This document shows, piece by piece, positions 44,701-54,621 of a DNA stretch of 64,000 nucleotides. The notes beneath the pieces are model-generated. The model saw only the letters and a program-made list of their open reading frames with translations. It was not told where the DNA came from and did no database searches. How positions within the stretch are numbered: the stretch's first letter is position 1; every line of letters begins with the position of its first letter. The position numbers were made by a program, and so were the translations under genes. The DNA is from Runella zeae DSM 19591 (GTDB taxonomy: Bacteria; Bacteroidota; Bacteroidia; Cytophagales; Spirosomataceae): NCBI RefSeq assembly GCF_000423565.1, contig NZ_KE384037.1, positions 400,951 through 464,950 of the forward strand, in the 5' to 3' direction.

Positions 44701-47700
44701 ATGTATTCAGAATTAGAAATCAAGTTATTCAAACAACGATTTCATGGAGCAGTTAATATAAACGGGATTGATTTTCAGATTCATTATGCTCTTAATATTG
44801 CCCTAAATCTGCTCTCGGTAGAAGAACCATTGGGCTCTATTACATTAGAAGGTATTGAAGACCTTGATTTACAGCCTATAAAAGCAGGAAATGTTTATGT
44901 ACAAGTGAAAACTTCTAATACCTCATGGCATTTATGTCAGCTATCAGAGCCACTTATAAACTTCATATCCCAAAATAAAACCACTGGTACAGAGAATTCA
45001 TTTCAACTTGTAACAGATTTTGAACAGCGAGAATCAATTAAAAAGCTATTTTCCAAAAATTATTCACTTGCTGAAAAAGCTAATTTGGTAGATGACATTC
45101 TCAAATGTAAGCCCCTAAAAGATAAGAGAATTACTCGAACTCAACTTGAAACTGTTATCTTAAACACTGAAATTCAGTCTACTACTAAACAATCTCTGAT
45201 AGAAGATTCTAAGAGAAAATTTGTTTTGTTGTTAGATATTCATCCAGACGAAGCTGAAAATTTTTTACTGAGTTTCCTGTATAAATTTATTGATTGGTCA
45301 GTTGAACGGAAGACAATTACAAAAGCTAATATTCACGATTTCAAAAATAGATTTTCTGAAAATAAAGCGCGAAGTCAAGAATTTGAGGCATATGGCAGTG
45401 GGCTTATTGATAGAATTTCTTGGAGAGAAGATAGCTTACCAAAAGAATACTTCGAAGGTAAAAAAACTCGTTTTGGGCATATCGCTCTTGGGTTAGACGT
45501 AAGAAGGACTAAATGGCTGAATAAAATTCAAGAAATATTTGGTAAAACAAGAATTTGTGTCATTCGAGAAGCAAGCGGACAGGGAAAATCTACATTAGCG
45601 CTGAGATATGCTTATGATTTTTGGAATCATGAATATTCTTTTGCCATAAAGGCGGTTGAAACAGTTGAGCACTCAGAGCAAATTTCAAATTATCTAAAAT
45701 CCTTATCAGAGTTAGGGCTGCCAGTGAATGTTCTTATTGATGATGTAAACCATACAAAAAGCCACTTCAGCAAAACAATTCAGAACTGTGCAGGTTATCC
45801 AATCAATTTTCTAATTACTTCTCGAAATGATGATTTTTATCACTTTGCTGATTCAAGTCTTGTAAATTCAGGCTTAATCTTTCCTATATTTGATATAGAT
45901 GAAGCAAAGCTAATATTTGAAAAATTTAGAAAGGAAGGTAAAATTCATCATGATGTTATTTCTTCTGATTGGGCTTTTGAGAAAATTAGTTCCCCAAAAT
46001 GCTTCATTGAGTTCATATTTCTAATTACGCAAGGACAAATGTTAGAAGAACGTTTAGTCGAACAAGTCAGAGTAATTCAAAGGAATAACCAAAATGACAA
46101 AATTGACTTTTTAAGGAAAGTTCTATTGGCAGATGCTTGTAAAACTCCCATCAATATCAATCGTTTGATAATCTCAGAGGTGTCAACTATTGATTATCAA
46201 ACGATTATACAGAGTACTGATAATGAGTTCATTTATTTAGAAGACAGCTATATACGTGGCTATCATTGGGTCAGGACTTCACACTTACTAAGAATATTGC
46301 ATGATAGCTACTCTAACCCTGCCATTACTGCATTAAAAACTGTTGCACTAATTGAAGATAATCAAAAGCCAGTTTTTCTTGGAAACTTATCTAAAATCCC
46401 AGATTTTGATGTAGAGGTTCTCATTGGAAACTTCAATTATATTGCTGATAAAACTGATTTAAAGACCTATTTAGCTTTCCTCAGCGGTATTTTCAAAATA
46501 GGTGAATATCTTTTCTTTTTGAGGAATAAAGAGGTTTACCAAGAGGCTTATGATAAATTTAATGAGGGCGTTTTATTCTTATTCAATGCCAAATTTCTAC
46601 CAACTCAGGGAATAGATCTTTTTAGTTTGTTTGGTGATAATCCCAATTTCAGAGAAGCAAAGGAGTTGAGTGATATGATCACCATTACTCAGAGAGGTTT
46701 TTAACATGTCGGTTTGTTCGTGAATTCCAACGAATTTAAATATGAATTTAATGACACAAATTTGGATTTGGTTGGCGAAGTAATGGATTGGTTTTACTGG
46801 CTTAAAAAAAGCATTTTAAGCCTAAATCAGATTGAAAAACTTATCGAAAACTCTAAAATATTCGACTTGGATATAAGTTCTTTTAGTTTATTTTCGCAAT
46901 CACTTTATAGACTTTATCCAGAAAAACATGATAAGTGGTTTACGAAAAATAAAGATAAAATCCTTACAAAGCTGGAAACCCATCTAAAATGTTCTATTTC
47001 ATTAAGTAGAAATTATGTTAGCATGACTTATTCACAACTTGTCGAAGGTGAGTCACCAAATGAAGCTACTATGAATCGATTAAATACTATCCGTTCCGCC
47101 ATACCTTTTTGTGAAGTGTACAAAGGGAAACATACTTTCATGTCTATAATGACAAAACTTGTAAAGTTGAAATACAAATATGACCACGATGAGTCAAAAA
47201 AAGAAACTCCCGCTGAAAATTTGCATTTTCAAAGTGATGTCGAGAAAAATAGAGTTTTAAATGATATTGTTGAAACTCATTTTAGAGTAAAAACATGGTA
47301 TGAATTTACCGAATGTTATTATATTTTAAGAAACAATATTATTATCTATTGTGAGGATTTATGTAGAAGGCTAAGTGGCAGTTTTCATAAATTCAAAAAT
47401 GAAGCACCAGTTATTGCTGAAAGCATATTGCACAGCTACAAAAAAATGCCTATCGAAGTTCAAGAATTGGAAAAACTATTTTCTGATTGTTGTGATTCAT
47501 TCAATTCGTTTAATAACTTCTTGATCTTGATTATGAAATCAAAAGTCGTTCAAAATGAATACGATATCGAAGCAAAAAGATTAATGTTCATTAACTTCAA
47601 TAATTATCTTATAAAAATTCCTAAAATGCAGGAGTTTTTCGATAAACTTGGAGAGTTCTCACCAACTTATTTCCATTTCGGAGAATTAAATCAACGAGAA

Positions 47701-47790
47701 GATAGAGCTTTTAAGAACTTAAAAGAAGTGTTGAAAAAGAATGTTCCAAATAGCATAGATTACTGGAATTTAGACACAATCATAGATTAA
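44701..47790 (+). pseudogene. Defence-type nuclease/STAND-like NTPase gene interrupted by one in-frame TAA
   Basis: One reading frame is open from 44701 to 47787 except for a single TAA at 46702-46704. The first part (667 codons) begins with a DUF4297/Cap4-like nuclease domain: GIDFQIHYALNIAL, ITLEGIEDLDL (E50, E53, D54, D56), VYVQVKTS (Q68, K70). It continues with a P-loop NTPase: Walker A ASGQGKST (291-298), Walker B VLIDDV (344-349) and LITSR (371-375). The 361 codons after the stop are helical, the position of a sensor domain, and lack a good start or ribosome site. The DNA is clearly more AT-rich than the neighbours. Either a recent nonsense mutation or a split gene; read-through is less likely with TAA. 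Confidence 0.75.
46714..47790 (+). CDS. Separate open stretch after the TAA (putative sensor half)
   Basis: Listed in case the downstream half is expressed on its own. It is in the same frame as the NTPase gene and could use TTG at 46714, GTG at 46720 or ATG at 46783. An AGAGAGG before 46704 could serve as a ribosome site, but the nearest ATG (46706) is out of frame and encodes only five residues. The 358 residues are helix-rich, Lys/Glu/Phe-rich, with no recognised domain. The stop overlaps the end of the convergent XRE gene by 4 bp. Confidence 0.5.
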   Translation: MFVNSNEFKYEFNDTNLDLVGEVMDWFYWLKKSILSLNQIEKLIENSKIFDLDISSFSLFSQSLYRLYPEKHDKWFTKNKDKILTKLETHLKCSISLSRNYVSMTYSQLVEGESPNEATMNRLNTIRSAIPFCEVYKGKHTFMSIMTKLVKLKYKYDHDESKKETPAENLHFQSDVEKNRVLNDIVETHFRVKTWYEFTECYYILRNNIIIYCEDLCRRLSGSFHKFKNEAPVIAESILHSYKKMPIEVQELEKLFSDCCDSFNSFNNFLILIMKSKVVQNEYDIEAKRLMFINFNNYLIKIPKMQEFFDKLGEFSPTYFHFGELNQREDRAFKNLKEVLKKNVPNSIDYWNLDTIID

Positions 47791-48833
47791 TAGGGGTGTA
47801 ACGCCCTCCGAAACTCACTCAATGACAGATTCATTAAGCTCGCCGCTTTGCTCAACGAAATAACCTCTTCGATAGCTGCTCGGTACAATAACTGTGAAAA
47901 ACGCAATGGTTGCTCTAACCCTGCATATTGACCAGGTTCTTTGCTACGATAGCCTACTTTGTTCATCCAAATCAGAAAACCTTTATACGTCGCTTCATTG
48001 ATAACCTCAAGGTCACGTAGGCGCTTCAAGATAGCCTGAACCGATATACCATAATAACATTTCTGTTGAAGCAGTTCGGCAAAAGCCAATTTCTTTCGTT
48101 TGCTCGAAAATACTTCTATTACACTTTGCTTCGGAAACAATACGGCCCCCGCAAAGCGGTGACAATATCGTTCTACATCAAGCCCTTCGGCAAACCCCAA
48201 CACGATGTGTGCTAACTCGTGCAAGGCGGTAAATCGTTTGCGGAAGGCATCGTCGTTGGCATTAAGTACCACCACGAGTCGCCCATTGGCTTCGGCACTA
48301 AATCCTTGAAAGCCGTCAGTGGCATTGACCTCCAATACTTTAATTCCTTTTTGTTCGAGCATTTCAATCACACTCGGAATAGGTTTGGTGCCTAACTCCC
48401 ATTGCTCGCGTAGGGAATCCGCGGCCTTTTCCACGTCTTCTTCGTTACGAATGAGAATGCCAGTAAGTGGATTTTCAAACGAAATGTGCGCATCCATCAG
48501 TTCTTCAAGTTCAAAATAACGTGCGAACCGATCTTTGGCAGTTTCGTTGATAGCCGTAGCTTCAGTTTTACTTAGTTTAACTTTTTTTCGATACTCTAAT
48601 TTGTCAAACTGAACGTGGTTATCTCTGAAAAAGAAATCCAAACGAACATTCAAAGCTTTGGCTAAATCCAGTAGCGTGTCGGCTTCGGGTTTAGATTTGC
48701 CTTGTTCAAACTGGTGAATGGCCTGCTTGCTAATGCGATTGTCCATTTTATCGGCCAACTCTTGCAACGATAACCCTGCCATTTTGCGGGCAGTAGTTAG
48801 TCTTTCGGCAAGATATATGATTGGCGCGTCCAT
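47787..48833 (-). CDS. XRE family regulator with ImmA/IrrE zinc-peptidase domain
   Basis: A 348-residue fusion. Residues ~8-65 form an XRE helix-turn-helix (LTTARKMAGLSLQELADKM, then ISKQAIHQFEQGKSKPEADT). The ImmA/IrrE domain follows with HELAH at 205-209 and the downstream YCHRFAGAVLFP motif. Related proteins are the antitoxin/regulator half of modules that remove a repressor or pair with DUF4411 PIN-like toxins; no such partner lies next to it. It is autoregulated in all likelihood: an 11-bp inverted repeat sits inside its promoter. It converges on the AT-rich NTPase gene. Confidence 0.9.
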   Translation of the reverse strand: MDAPIIYLAERLTTARKMAGLSLQELADKMDNRISKQAIHQFEQGKSKPEADTLLDLAKALNVRLDFFFRDNHVQFDKLEYRKKVKLSKTEATAINETAKDRFARYFELEELMDAHISFENPLTGILIRNEEDVEKAADSLREQWELGTKPIPSVIEMLEQKGIKVLEVNATDGFQGFSAEANGRLVVVLNANDDAFRKRFTALHELAHIVLGFAEGLDVERYCHRFAGAVLFPKQSVIEVFSSKRKKLAFAELLQQKCYYGISVQAILKRLRDLEVINEATYKGFLIWMNKVGYRSKEPGQYAGLEQPLRFSQLLYRAAIEEVISLSKAASLMNLSLSEFRRALHPY

Positions 48834-48850
48834 TTGAATTGCAATTATTT

Positions 48851-48889
48851 ACTTGACAAAAGTAAAAGAAAAAATATTTTTTGTCAAGT
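48851..48889 (-). promoter_or_regulatory. Promoter with embedded operator for the XRE/ImmA-IrrE gene
   Basis: On the minus strand TTG (48887-48885), a 20-bp spacer and TACTTTTG (48864-48857) make a standard Bacteroidota promoter. ACTTGACAAAA (48851-48861) and TTTTGTCAAGT (48879-48889) form a perfect 11-bp inverted repeat whose arms cover both promoter boxes, as expected for self-repression. Confidence 0.8.
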
Positions 48890-49006
48890 GAGAAGTTCTA
48901 AATAAGAATTTTCGAAACTCAATACACTTATTGAGTCACTAATCCTCCCAAAATTTGATACACCATCTCCATTCATTATATTATCCTTAAAAATCCCCCT
49001 CATTCC

Positions 49007-49045
49007 AACCAAAAAGCCGCTGTGATGAACAGCGGCTTTTTGGTT
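49007..49045. terminator. Intrinsic terminator of the M3 peptidase gene
   Basis: A perfect 17-bp stem (49007-49023 with 49029-49045) has a 5-base loop and AAAAA/TTTTT in the arms. It lies just after the stop of the minus-strand M3 peptidase gene. Confidence 0.85.
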
Positions 49046-49066
49046 AAAAAATTATAAATCAATAAT

Positions 49067-51175
49067 TTACAAAATCAATCCAGCGCGTTTGAGCATTGCT
49101 TCGGGCTTGGGCTCACGACCACGGAAACGCTTATAAAGTACCATTGGCTTCTCACTCCCTCCTCTTGAAAGTACGTTTTCGCGGAACGAAGTAGCTACTT
49201 CTTGGTTGAAAATACCTTTTTCTTTGAACAACTCAAAAGCGTCAGCGTCTAACACTTCCGACCATTTGTAGCTATAATAGCCCGCAGAGTAGCCGCCCGC
49301 AAAAATGTGACTAAACGCAGTACTCACGCTTATCCCTTCTACTTTTGGATAAATTTGAGCACCTACGTCGGCTTTTTCCTCAATTTGCGCTACCGATTCG
49401 CCATTGGGTACGTTGCTGTGCCAAGCCATGTCAATCATTCCCAATCCTATTTGGCGTAGATTGGCTAGGCCCGCCATAAAGTTAGAACTAGCGCGGATTT
49501 TTTCGATGTATTCTTGGGGAATCACTTCGCCCGTTTGATAGTGTTTTGCAAACATCCGAAGTACTTCGGGCTCTTCCGCAAAGTTTTCCATGATTTGACT
49601 AGGAAGTTCTACAAAGTCCCACGCTACGCTTGTACCTGAGGTGGTTTGGTATTTGCCTTTAGCAAGCATCCCATGAAGGGCATGACCAAACTCGTGAAAC
49701 AAGGTAGTGACTTCATTAAAAGACAACAATGAAGGCTTGGTATCGGTAGGACGTGAGAAATTACAGACATTGACCACGTGAGGACGATATTCAACGCCAT
49801 TTTCTATCCATTGGTCTTGGACGCTGTTGTTCCACGCACCCGCACGCTTGCCCGCACGAGGGAAATAATCGCCGTACCATACCGCCAAAAACTTGCCATC
49901 TTTGTCAAAAACCTCATAAGCTTTCACTTCAGGGTGCCAGCCAGGGATGTTTTTGTTTTCTTTGAAACTAATACCGTATAGTTTGTTGGTCAGAGCAAAG
50001 ATTCCGTCCAATACATTTTCGAGTTTGAAGTATGGTTTCAACAACTCATCGTTGATCGCGTATTTTTCTTTTTTCAGTTTCTCTGAATAGTACGAAACAT
50101 CCCAACGCTGCAATTTATCTTCGGCGAATCCATTTTTCTTTGCGTAAGCCGTCAATTCGGCTAGTTCACGGGCAGCGGCAGGTTCGGCGTATTTTTTGAC
50201 GTCATTCAAAAAATTGTTGACAATCTGCTTGCTGTTGGCCATACGCTCTTCCAAGATGTAATCGGCCCAAGTAGCGTAGCCGAGTAGCTTTGCTTTTTCA
50301 TAACGAAGCTTTACAATTTGGGCGATGTTGTCTTTGTTATCGTTTTTGCTACCGTTGAATCCACGTCCGTTATAAGCCAAGAAAAGTTGTTTGCGTAAGT
50401 CGCGGTTGTCGGCGTACTGCATAAAAGGTCCGTAGCTTGGAGCATGTAGCGTAAACACCCAACCTTCTTTATTGAGACGTTTGGCAGCGGCCTTTGCAGC
50501 TTCTTTCACAAAATCGGGCAACCCTGCAAGGTCTTTTTCGTCGGTTACTACGAGCGAATATTCGTTGGTTTCGGCGAGGTTGTTTTCAGAAAATTTGATC
50601 GACAATTGCGACAATTCTTTGTTGATACCACGCAGTTTTTCTTTGTCAGCGGCGTTGAGATTGGCACCATTACGGGCAAAGCTTTTGTAGGTTTTTTCCA
50701 AAAGCATTGCACTTTCTGTATCAAGTTTGAGCTTATCGCGTTGATCCCACACTGCTTTTACACGCGCAAAAAGCTTGTCGTTGAGCGTAATATCATTGCC
50801 ATATTCGGTAAGTAGCGGGGAGGCTTCGCGTACTGTTTTCTGGATTTCGGGGTTGGTTTCAGCCCCATTCAAATGAAACAATATCGAACTGGCTTTGCCT
50901 ACATTTTCGCCACCTTGCTCCAGCGCAATGATGGTATTTTCGAAAGTAGGTTTGGCTTTGTTGTCAACAATCGCATCAATTTCTTTCTTTCCTTGCGCCA
51001 TTGCTTCTTTCAAAGCTGGCAAAAAATGTTCGGGTTTGATTTTGTCATAAGGGGCCGTTTGATGGGGGGTATCAAAGGGCTGTAAAAGTGGGTTTGAACT
51101 CATGTTACTGGTGTTTTGTGCAACGGCCATGCTACTGCTCAGCAGCAAGCCAAAAAATAGAGATTTGGTTTTCAT
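49067..51175 (-). CDS. Exported M3 family peptidyl-dipeptidase (Dcp-like)
   Basis: Zinc oligopeptidase of 702 residues. A signal peptide (MKTKSLFFGLLLSSSMAVA) indicates a periplasmic location. The catalytic motif is LFHEFGHALHGML, with the third ligand region SQIMENFAEEPEVL, and the C-terminal substrate-binding block HIFAGGYSAGYYSYKWSEVL. Length and motif order match Dcp and related oligopeptidases that cut dipeptides from C-termini. Single-gene unit with its own terminator. Confidence 0.92.
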   Translation of the reverse strand: MKTKSLFFGLLLSSSMAVAQNTSNMSSNPLLQPFDTPHQTAPYDKIKPEHFLPALKEAMAQGKKEIDAIVDNKAKPTFENTIIALEQGGENVGKASSILFHLNGAETNPEIQKTVREASPLLTEYGNDITLNDKLFARVKAVWDQRDKLKLDTESAMLLEKTYKSFARNGANLNAADKEKLRGINKELSQLSIKFSENNLAETNEYSLVVTDEKDLAGLPDFVKEAAKAAAKRLNKEGWVFTLHAPSYGPFMQYADNRDLRKQLFLAYNGRGFNGSKNDNKDNIAQIVKLRYEKAKLLGYATWADYILEERMANSKQIVNNFLNDVKKYAEPAAARELAELTAYAKKNGFAEDKLQRWDVSYYSEKLKKEKYAINDELLKPYFKLENVLDGIFALTNKLYGISFKENKNIPGWHPEVKAYEVFDKDGKFLAVWYGDYFPRAGKRAGAWNNSVQDQWIENGVEYRPHVVNVCNFSRPTDTKPSLLSFNEVTTLFHEFGHALHGMLAKGKYQTTSGTSVAWDFVELPSQIMENFAEEPEVLRMFAKHYQTGEVIPQEYIEKIRASSNFMAGLANLRQIGLGMIDMAWHSNVPNGESVAQIEEKADVGAQIYPKVEGISVSTAFSHIFAGGYSAGYYSYKWSEVLDADAFELFKEKGIFNQEVATSFRENVLSRGGSEKPMVLYKRFRGREPKPEAMLKRAGLIL

Positions 51176-51301
51176 GGGATGAAAGAACGGTTAGTTTTTA
51201 ATGAAGTGGCAAGTTAATACTTGTATTCCAAAAATTCCTCCCCCAATTGAGGGGAGAGTATTTACCAAAACGGAAACAAATCTAAGCTAATTCCCTAACA
51301 A

Positions 51302-52006
51302 TCAAGAATCTTCTTTCAAAACATAACCCATTCCAGATTTGGTGTGAATAAGTTTGGTTTCAAAATCGCGGTCAATTTTTTTACGTAAAAAATTGATATA
51401 AACCTCCACCACGTTTGTGCCGCTGTCGAAATTCATATCCCATACTTTTTCGGCAATGTCGGTTTTGGATACCACTCGGCCTTTGTTACGAATCAGGTAT
51501 TCGAGCAAAGCCAACTCCTTGGGAGTGAGGTCAATAGTATGTCCTGCGCGTATTACGGTTTTGGTATCAGGGTTGATTTCAAGATCGGCGATGCGAAGCA
51601 AGTTGCCACTCACGTTTTCGCCATCAGATTGAGAGCGTTTCAAAAACACATTGACCCTTGCCAGAAGTTCTCTGAAATCAAAGGGCTTTACGATATAGTC
51701 GTCGGCGCCTACATTGAAGCCTTCGATTTTATCATCTGCTTCGCCCAGAGCGGTTAGCATCAAAATCGGCACGTTGGGGTCGCGCTGCCGAATATTTTTA
51801 CATACCTCATAGCCATTCATGGAGGGCAAGTTGATATCCAAAATCACTAAATCGAAGTGATGAGCAGCGGCAATTTTGCTACCTATCAGTCCATCATAGG
51901 CTACCTCGGTATCGTATCCTTTTTCGCGCAAGCCTTTACTGATGTTTTGAGCAATGCGTGAGTCATCCTCTACAATTAGGATTTTTTTTATTTCGCTGTT
52001 CATCAA
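51302..52006 (-). CDS. Orphan OmpR/PhoB-type response regulator
   Basis: Two-component regulator of 234 residues. The receiver domain includes ILIVEDDSRIA, the phospho-acceptor Asp in DLVILDINLPSMNG, MLTAL and IVKPFDF; the C-terminal winged helix reads LTPKELALLEYLIRNKGRVV with TNVVEVYINFLRKKID. No histidine kinase is adjacent. The alternative ATG one codon downstream is equally possible. Confidence 0.92.
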   Translation of the reverse strand: MMNSEIKKILIVEDDSRIAQNISKGLREKGYDTEVAYDGLIGSKIAAAHHFDLVILDINLPSMNGYEVCKNIRQRDPNVPILMLTALGEADDKIEGFNVGADDYIVKPFDFRELLARVNVFLKRSQSDGENVSGNLLRIADLEINPDTKTVIRAGHTIDLTPKELALLEYLIRNKGRVVSKTDIAEKVWDMNFDSGTNVVEVYINFLRKKIDRDFETKLIHTKSGMGYVLKEDS

Positions 52007-52216
52007 TTAGGCTGTCATATATTAGTTAACAATCCACTTTATTTTTTATTTACAAAAACGCCCGACTTAGTATCGTCCATCCTTCTATAGAGAATTCATT
52101 TGACCTCACAATAGTTTCCGTACATTCTACATCCTTTAGCATTTTTTATACGGTAAATATAACGAGTTTTGTCAGAAATTAGTTGTTTTGAAGTCATTCC
52201 TCAAACGCTCCACAAT

Positions 52217-53062
52217 ATGCAATTACACGTTATAGACGCAGGGCATTTCAAACTCGACGGCGGCGCGATGTTTGGTGTAGTACCCAAAACCATTTGGAAT
52301 CGAATGATTCCTGCCGACGAAAACAATCTTTGTAGCTGGGATATGCGGTGTTTGCTCATTGAAGACGGCAATCGTCTAATGCTAGTAGATACCGGTATGG
52401 GCAACAAACAAGACCCCAAATGGCAGGCTTACTACTACCGCCACGGCGAAGGAGATTTGGTAAAATCAATACAGAAAGCAGGCTTTGGAGTAGACCAAGT
52501 TACGGATGTTATTTTTTCGCATTTACATTTTGACCACTGCGGGGGTGGGGTCGAATGGAAAGCCGACCGTTCGGGCTACCAAACTACTTTCCCCACAGCT
52601 CAGTATTGGACACACTCGGACCACTGGAACACTGCTAATTTTCCAAACGCTCGCGAAAAAGCTACTTTTTTCAAGGAAAATATTTTACCGATTCAGGAGG
52701 CAGGACAGCTTCGATTTTCGGACCAAATTGAAAATCCTTTTGGCTCCCACGTTACCCCTATTTACGTAGATGGGCATACCGAAAAAATGACCATGCTCAA
52801 AATAGCCTACAAAGGTCAAACGGTGGTGTTTATGGCAGATACGATTCCGTCGCACGCGCATCTGCCACTGCCTTATGTGATGGGCTATGATGTAAGACCG
52901 CTCGAAACGATGAAAGAAAAAGAAACACTTTTAAAAGAAGCCTTGGAACATAACTATCTGCTCTTTTTTGACCATGACCCACTCTTTGACTGCTGCACGG
53001 TAGAAATAACCGAAAAAGGGATTAGAGCCAAAGACAAAGGGTTGTTGCGAGATTTTATATAA
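52217..53062 (+). CDS. MBL-fold metallo-hydrolase
   Basis: Metallo-beta-lactamase-fold hydrolase of 281 residues. The metal site is SHLHFDHCGG, with further ligands in YVDGHTEKM and FMADTIPSHAH, and a C-terminal FFDHDP. Similar proteins include lactonases of the AHL-lactonase/ytnP type, but the substrate cannot be fixed from sequence. I start at the ATG at 52217; the frame is open to a TTG at 52169 that adds sequence unlike the family. Followed by a strong terminator. Confidence 0.85.
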   Translation: MQLHVIDAGHFKLDGGAMFGVVPKTIWNRMIPADENNLCSWDMRCLLIEDGNRLMLVDTGMGNKQDPKWQAYYYRHGEGDLVKSIQKAGFGVDQVTDVIFSHLHFDHCGGGVEWKADRSGYQTTFPTAQYWTHSDHWNTANFPNAREKATFFKENILPIQEAGQLRFSDQIENPFGSHVTPIYVDGHTEKMTMLKIAYKGQTVVFMADTIPSHAHLPLPYVMGYDVRPLETMKEKETLLKEALEHNYLLFFDHDPLFDCCTVEITEKGIRAKDKGLLRDFI

Positions 53063-53098
53063 AAAAATTCCCTCTCCTTGCAGGGAGGGAATTTTTTT
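53061..53098. terminator. Bidirectional intrinsic terminator between MBL and YceI genes
   Basis: A 14-bp stem (AAAAAAATTCCCTC at 53061-53074 with its complement at 53085-53098) carries seven-base A and T runs. It starts directly at the MBL gene's stop. Confidence 0.85.
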
Positions 53099-53119
53099 AA
53101 ACTAATTTTTAAGAGATAC

Positions 53120-53683
53120 CTATTGTTGTTCAAACTCGCCGACAGCTCTGAGTTCTACATCTTCACCCACTACGGCGGCGGGCATACCACCTACACCAAA
53201 GTCAGTGCGTTTGATAGTACCTGTGATTTTGAAACCTGCTTTGGGCTTCTGAGTGCGCATATTTTTGCCCATACCAAGGAGCGTCATCTCCAAAGTCACA
53301 GGTTTGGTAACGCCTTTTAAGGTCAAGTCGCCCGTTAGTTTGTATTTTTTAGCATCTACTTTTGAAATAGAAGTGCTTTTAAAAGTCAGTTTTGGATGTT
53401 TCTCTACGTCAAATCCACTCGCACCTTTGAGGTCTTTGTCGCGATTTTCGTTATCGGTATTAAGGCTATTGACATCAGCCGATACTTCAAAAACGGCATC
53501 CGAAAAATCTTCTTTGGAAGATTTGATAGTAGCATCAAAAGTTTTGAAGTTGCCATCTACTTCCGAAATCATCAAGTGCGTTACCGTAAAGCCTAATTTC
53601 GAGTGAGCCTTATCGACATTCCAAGTTTGCGCAAAAGAGGCAAATGACACCAAAAAGGCCGCTACAAAAGTGATTTTTTTCAT
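53120..53683 (-). CDS. YceI family protein
   Basis: Periplasmic lipid-binding beta-barrel of 187 residues with a signal peptide (MKKITFVAAFLVSFASFAQ). Family features are WNVDKAHSKLGFTVTHLMIS, the NxNxD-type segment VNSLNTDNENRDKDLKG and LTLKGVTKPVTLEMTLLG. YceI proteins bind isoprenoid chains; the exact ligand here is unknown. Single-gene unit. Confidence 0.9.
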   Translation of the reverse strand: MKKITFVAAFLVSFASFAQTWNVDKAHSKLGFTVTHLMISEVDGNFKTFDATIKSSKEDFSDAVFEVSADVNSLNTDNENRDKDLKGASGFDVEKHPKLTFKSTSISKVDAKKYKLTGDLTLKGVTKPVTLEMTLLGMGKNMRTQKPKAGFKITGTIKRTDFGVGGMPAAVVGEDVELRAVGEFEQQ

Positions 53684-53827
53684 TGGTTATACAGGTTTTG
53701 TGATAAAATAGGAAAAAATTGTAATGTGCAAATCAAGCACAATATACGTTTTATCTTCTCGACAAATCGACTATTTCACAAAATACCTCTGCCATTTGCC
53801 AAAATAAAGGTGTAGTTACATTTATTT

Positions 53828-54613
53828 TTAGCGCGACATTCTCATCGCAATACCTTGATCGCGGAGGTATGTTTTAAGGACAGGAATATCGATTTCTTTG
53901 AAATGGAAAATACTTGCCGCCAAACCAGCATCTGCATATCCTGCCGTAAAAACATCATAGAAATGAGCCATTGTACCTGCTCCACCCGAAGCAATCACGG
54001 GAATATTGGCCGCTGACGAAATCGCCGCAGTGAGCTCTAAGGCAAAACCATTTTTGGTACCATCGGTGTCCATCGATGTTAGTAAAATCTCGCCAGCGCC
54101 TCTTTCTTCTACTTCTTTGGCCCAAGCCAAGGTGCGGAGTTCGGTAGGTTTGCGGCCACCATGTGTATGCACAATGTCAATCATTTCTTCGCCATTTTCG
54201 GTCTGAACAGCGATACGGCGTGTATCTATTGCCACCACAATACACTGACTTCCAAACTCTAACGCCAACTCATTGATAAGACCGGGATTGCGTACTGCGG
54301 CCGAATTGATAGAGACTTTATCAGCTCCTGCATTGAGCAAGGCCGATACATCGGCTTTAGAAGAGATACCCCCTCCTACGGTAAAGGGGATATTGATGGT
54401 ATGCGCCACCCGACGAACCAACTCCAAAAGTGTGCTACGCCCCTCAACCGTGGCCGTAATATCCAAAAACACCAATTCGTCGGCACCTTGTTCGGCATAG
54501 ATAGCGGCAAGCTCTACGGCGTCGCCGGCATCGCGGAGGTTCACAAAATTAACGCCTTTGACGGTGCGTCCATCTTTTACATCCAAACAAGGGATGATAC
54601 GTTTTGTAAGCAT
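53828..54613 (-). CDS. hisF: Imidazole glycerol phosphate synthase subunit HisF
   Basis: Cyclase subunit that, with HisH, makes imidazole-glycerol phosphate in histidine synthesis and AICAR for purines. The (beta/alpha)8 barrel is evident: [18 protein letters not shown] (catalytic Asp11), [43 protein letters not shown] (second Asp) and [10 protein letters not shown]. 261 residues. It sits outside a his operon here, 8 bp downstream of a GNAT gene. Confidence 0.94.
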   Translation of the reverse strand: MLTKRIIPCLDVKDGRTVKGVNFVNLRDAGDAVELAAIYAEQGADELVFLDITATVEGRSTLLELVRRVAHTINIPFTVGGGISSKADVSALLNAGADKVSINSAAVRNPGLINELALEFGSQCIVVAIDTRRIAVQTENGEEMIDIVHTHGGRKPTELRTLAWAKEVEERGAGEILLTSMDTDGTKNGFALELTAAISSAANIPVIASGGAGTMAHFYDVFTAGYADAGLAASIFHFKEIDIPVLKTYLRDQGIAMRMSR

Positions 54614-54621
54614 AAGGGTAC

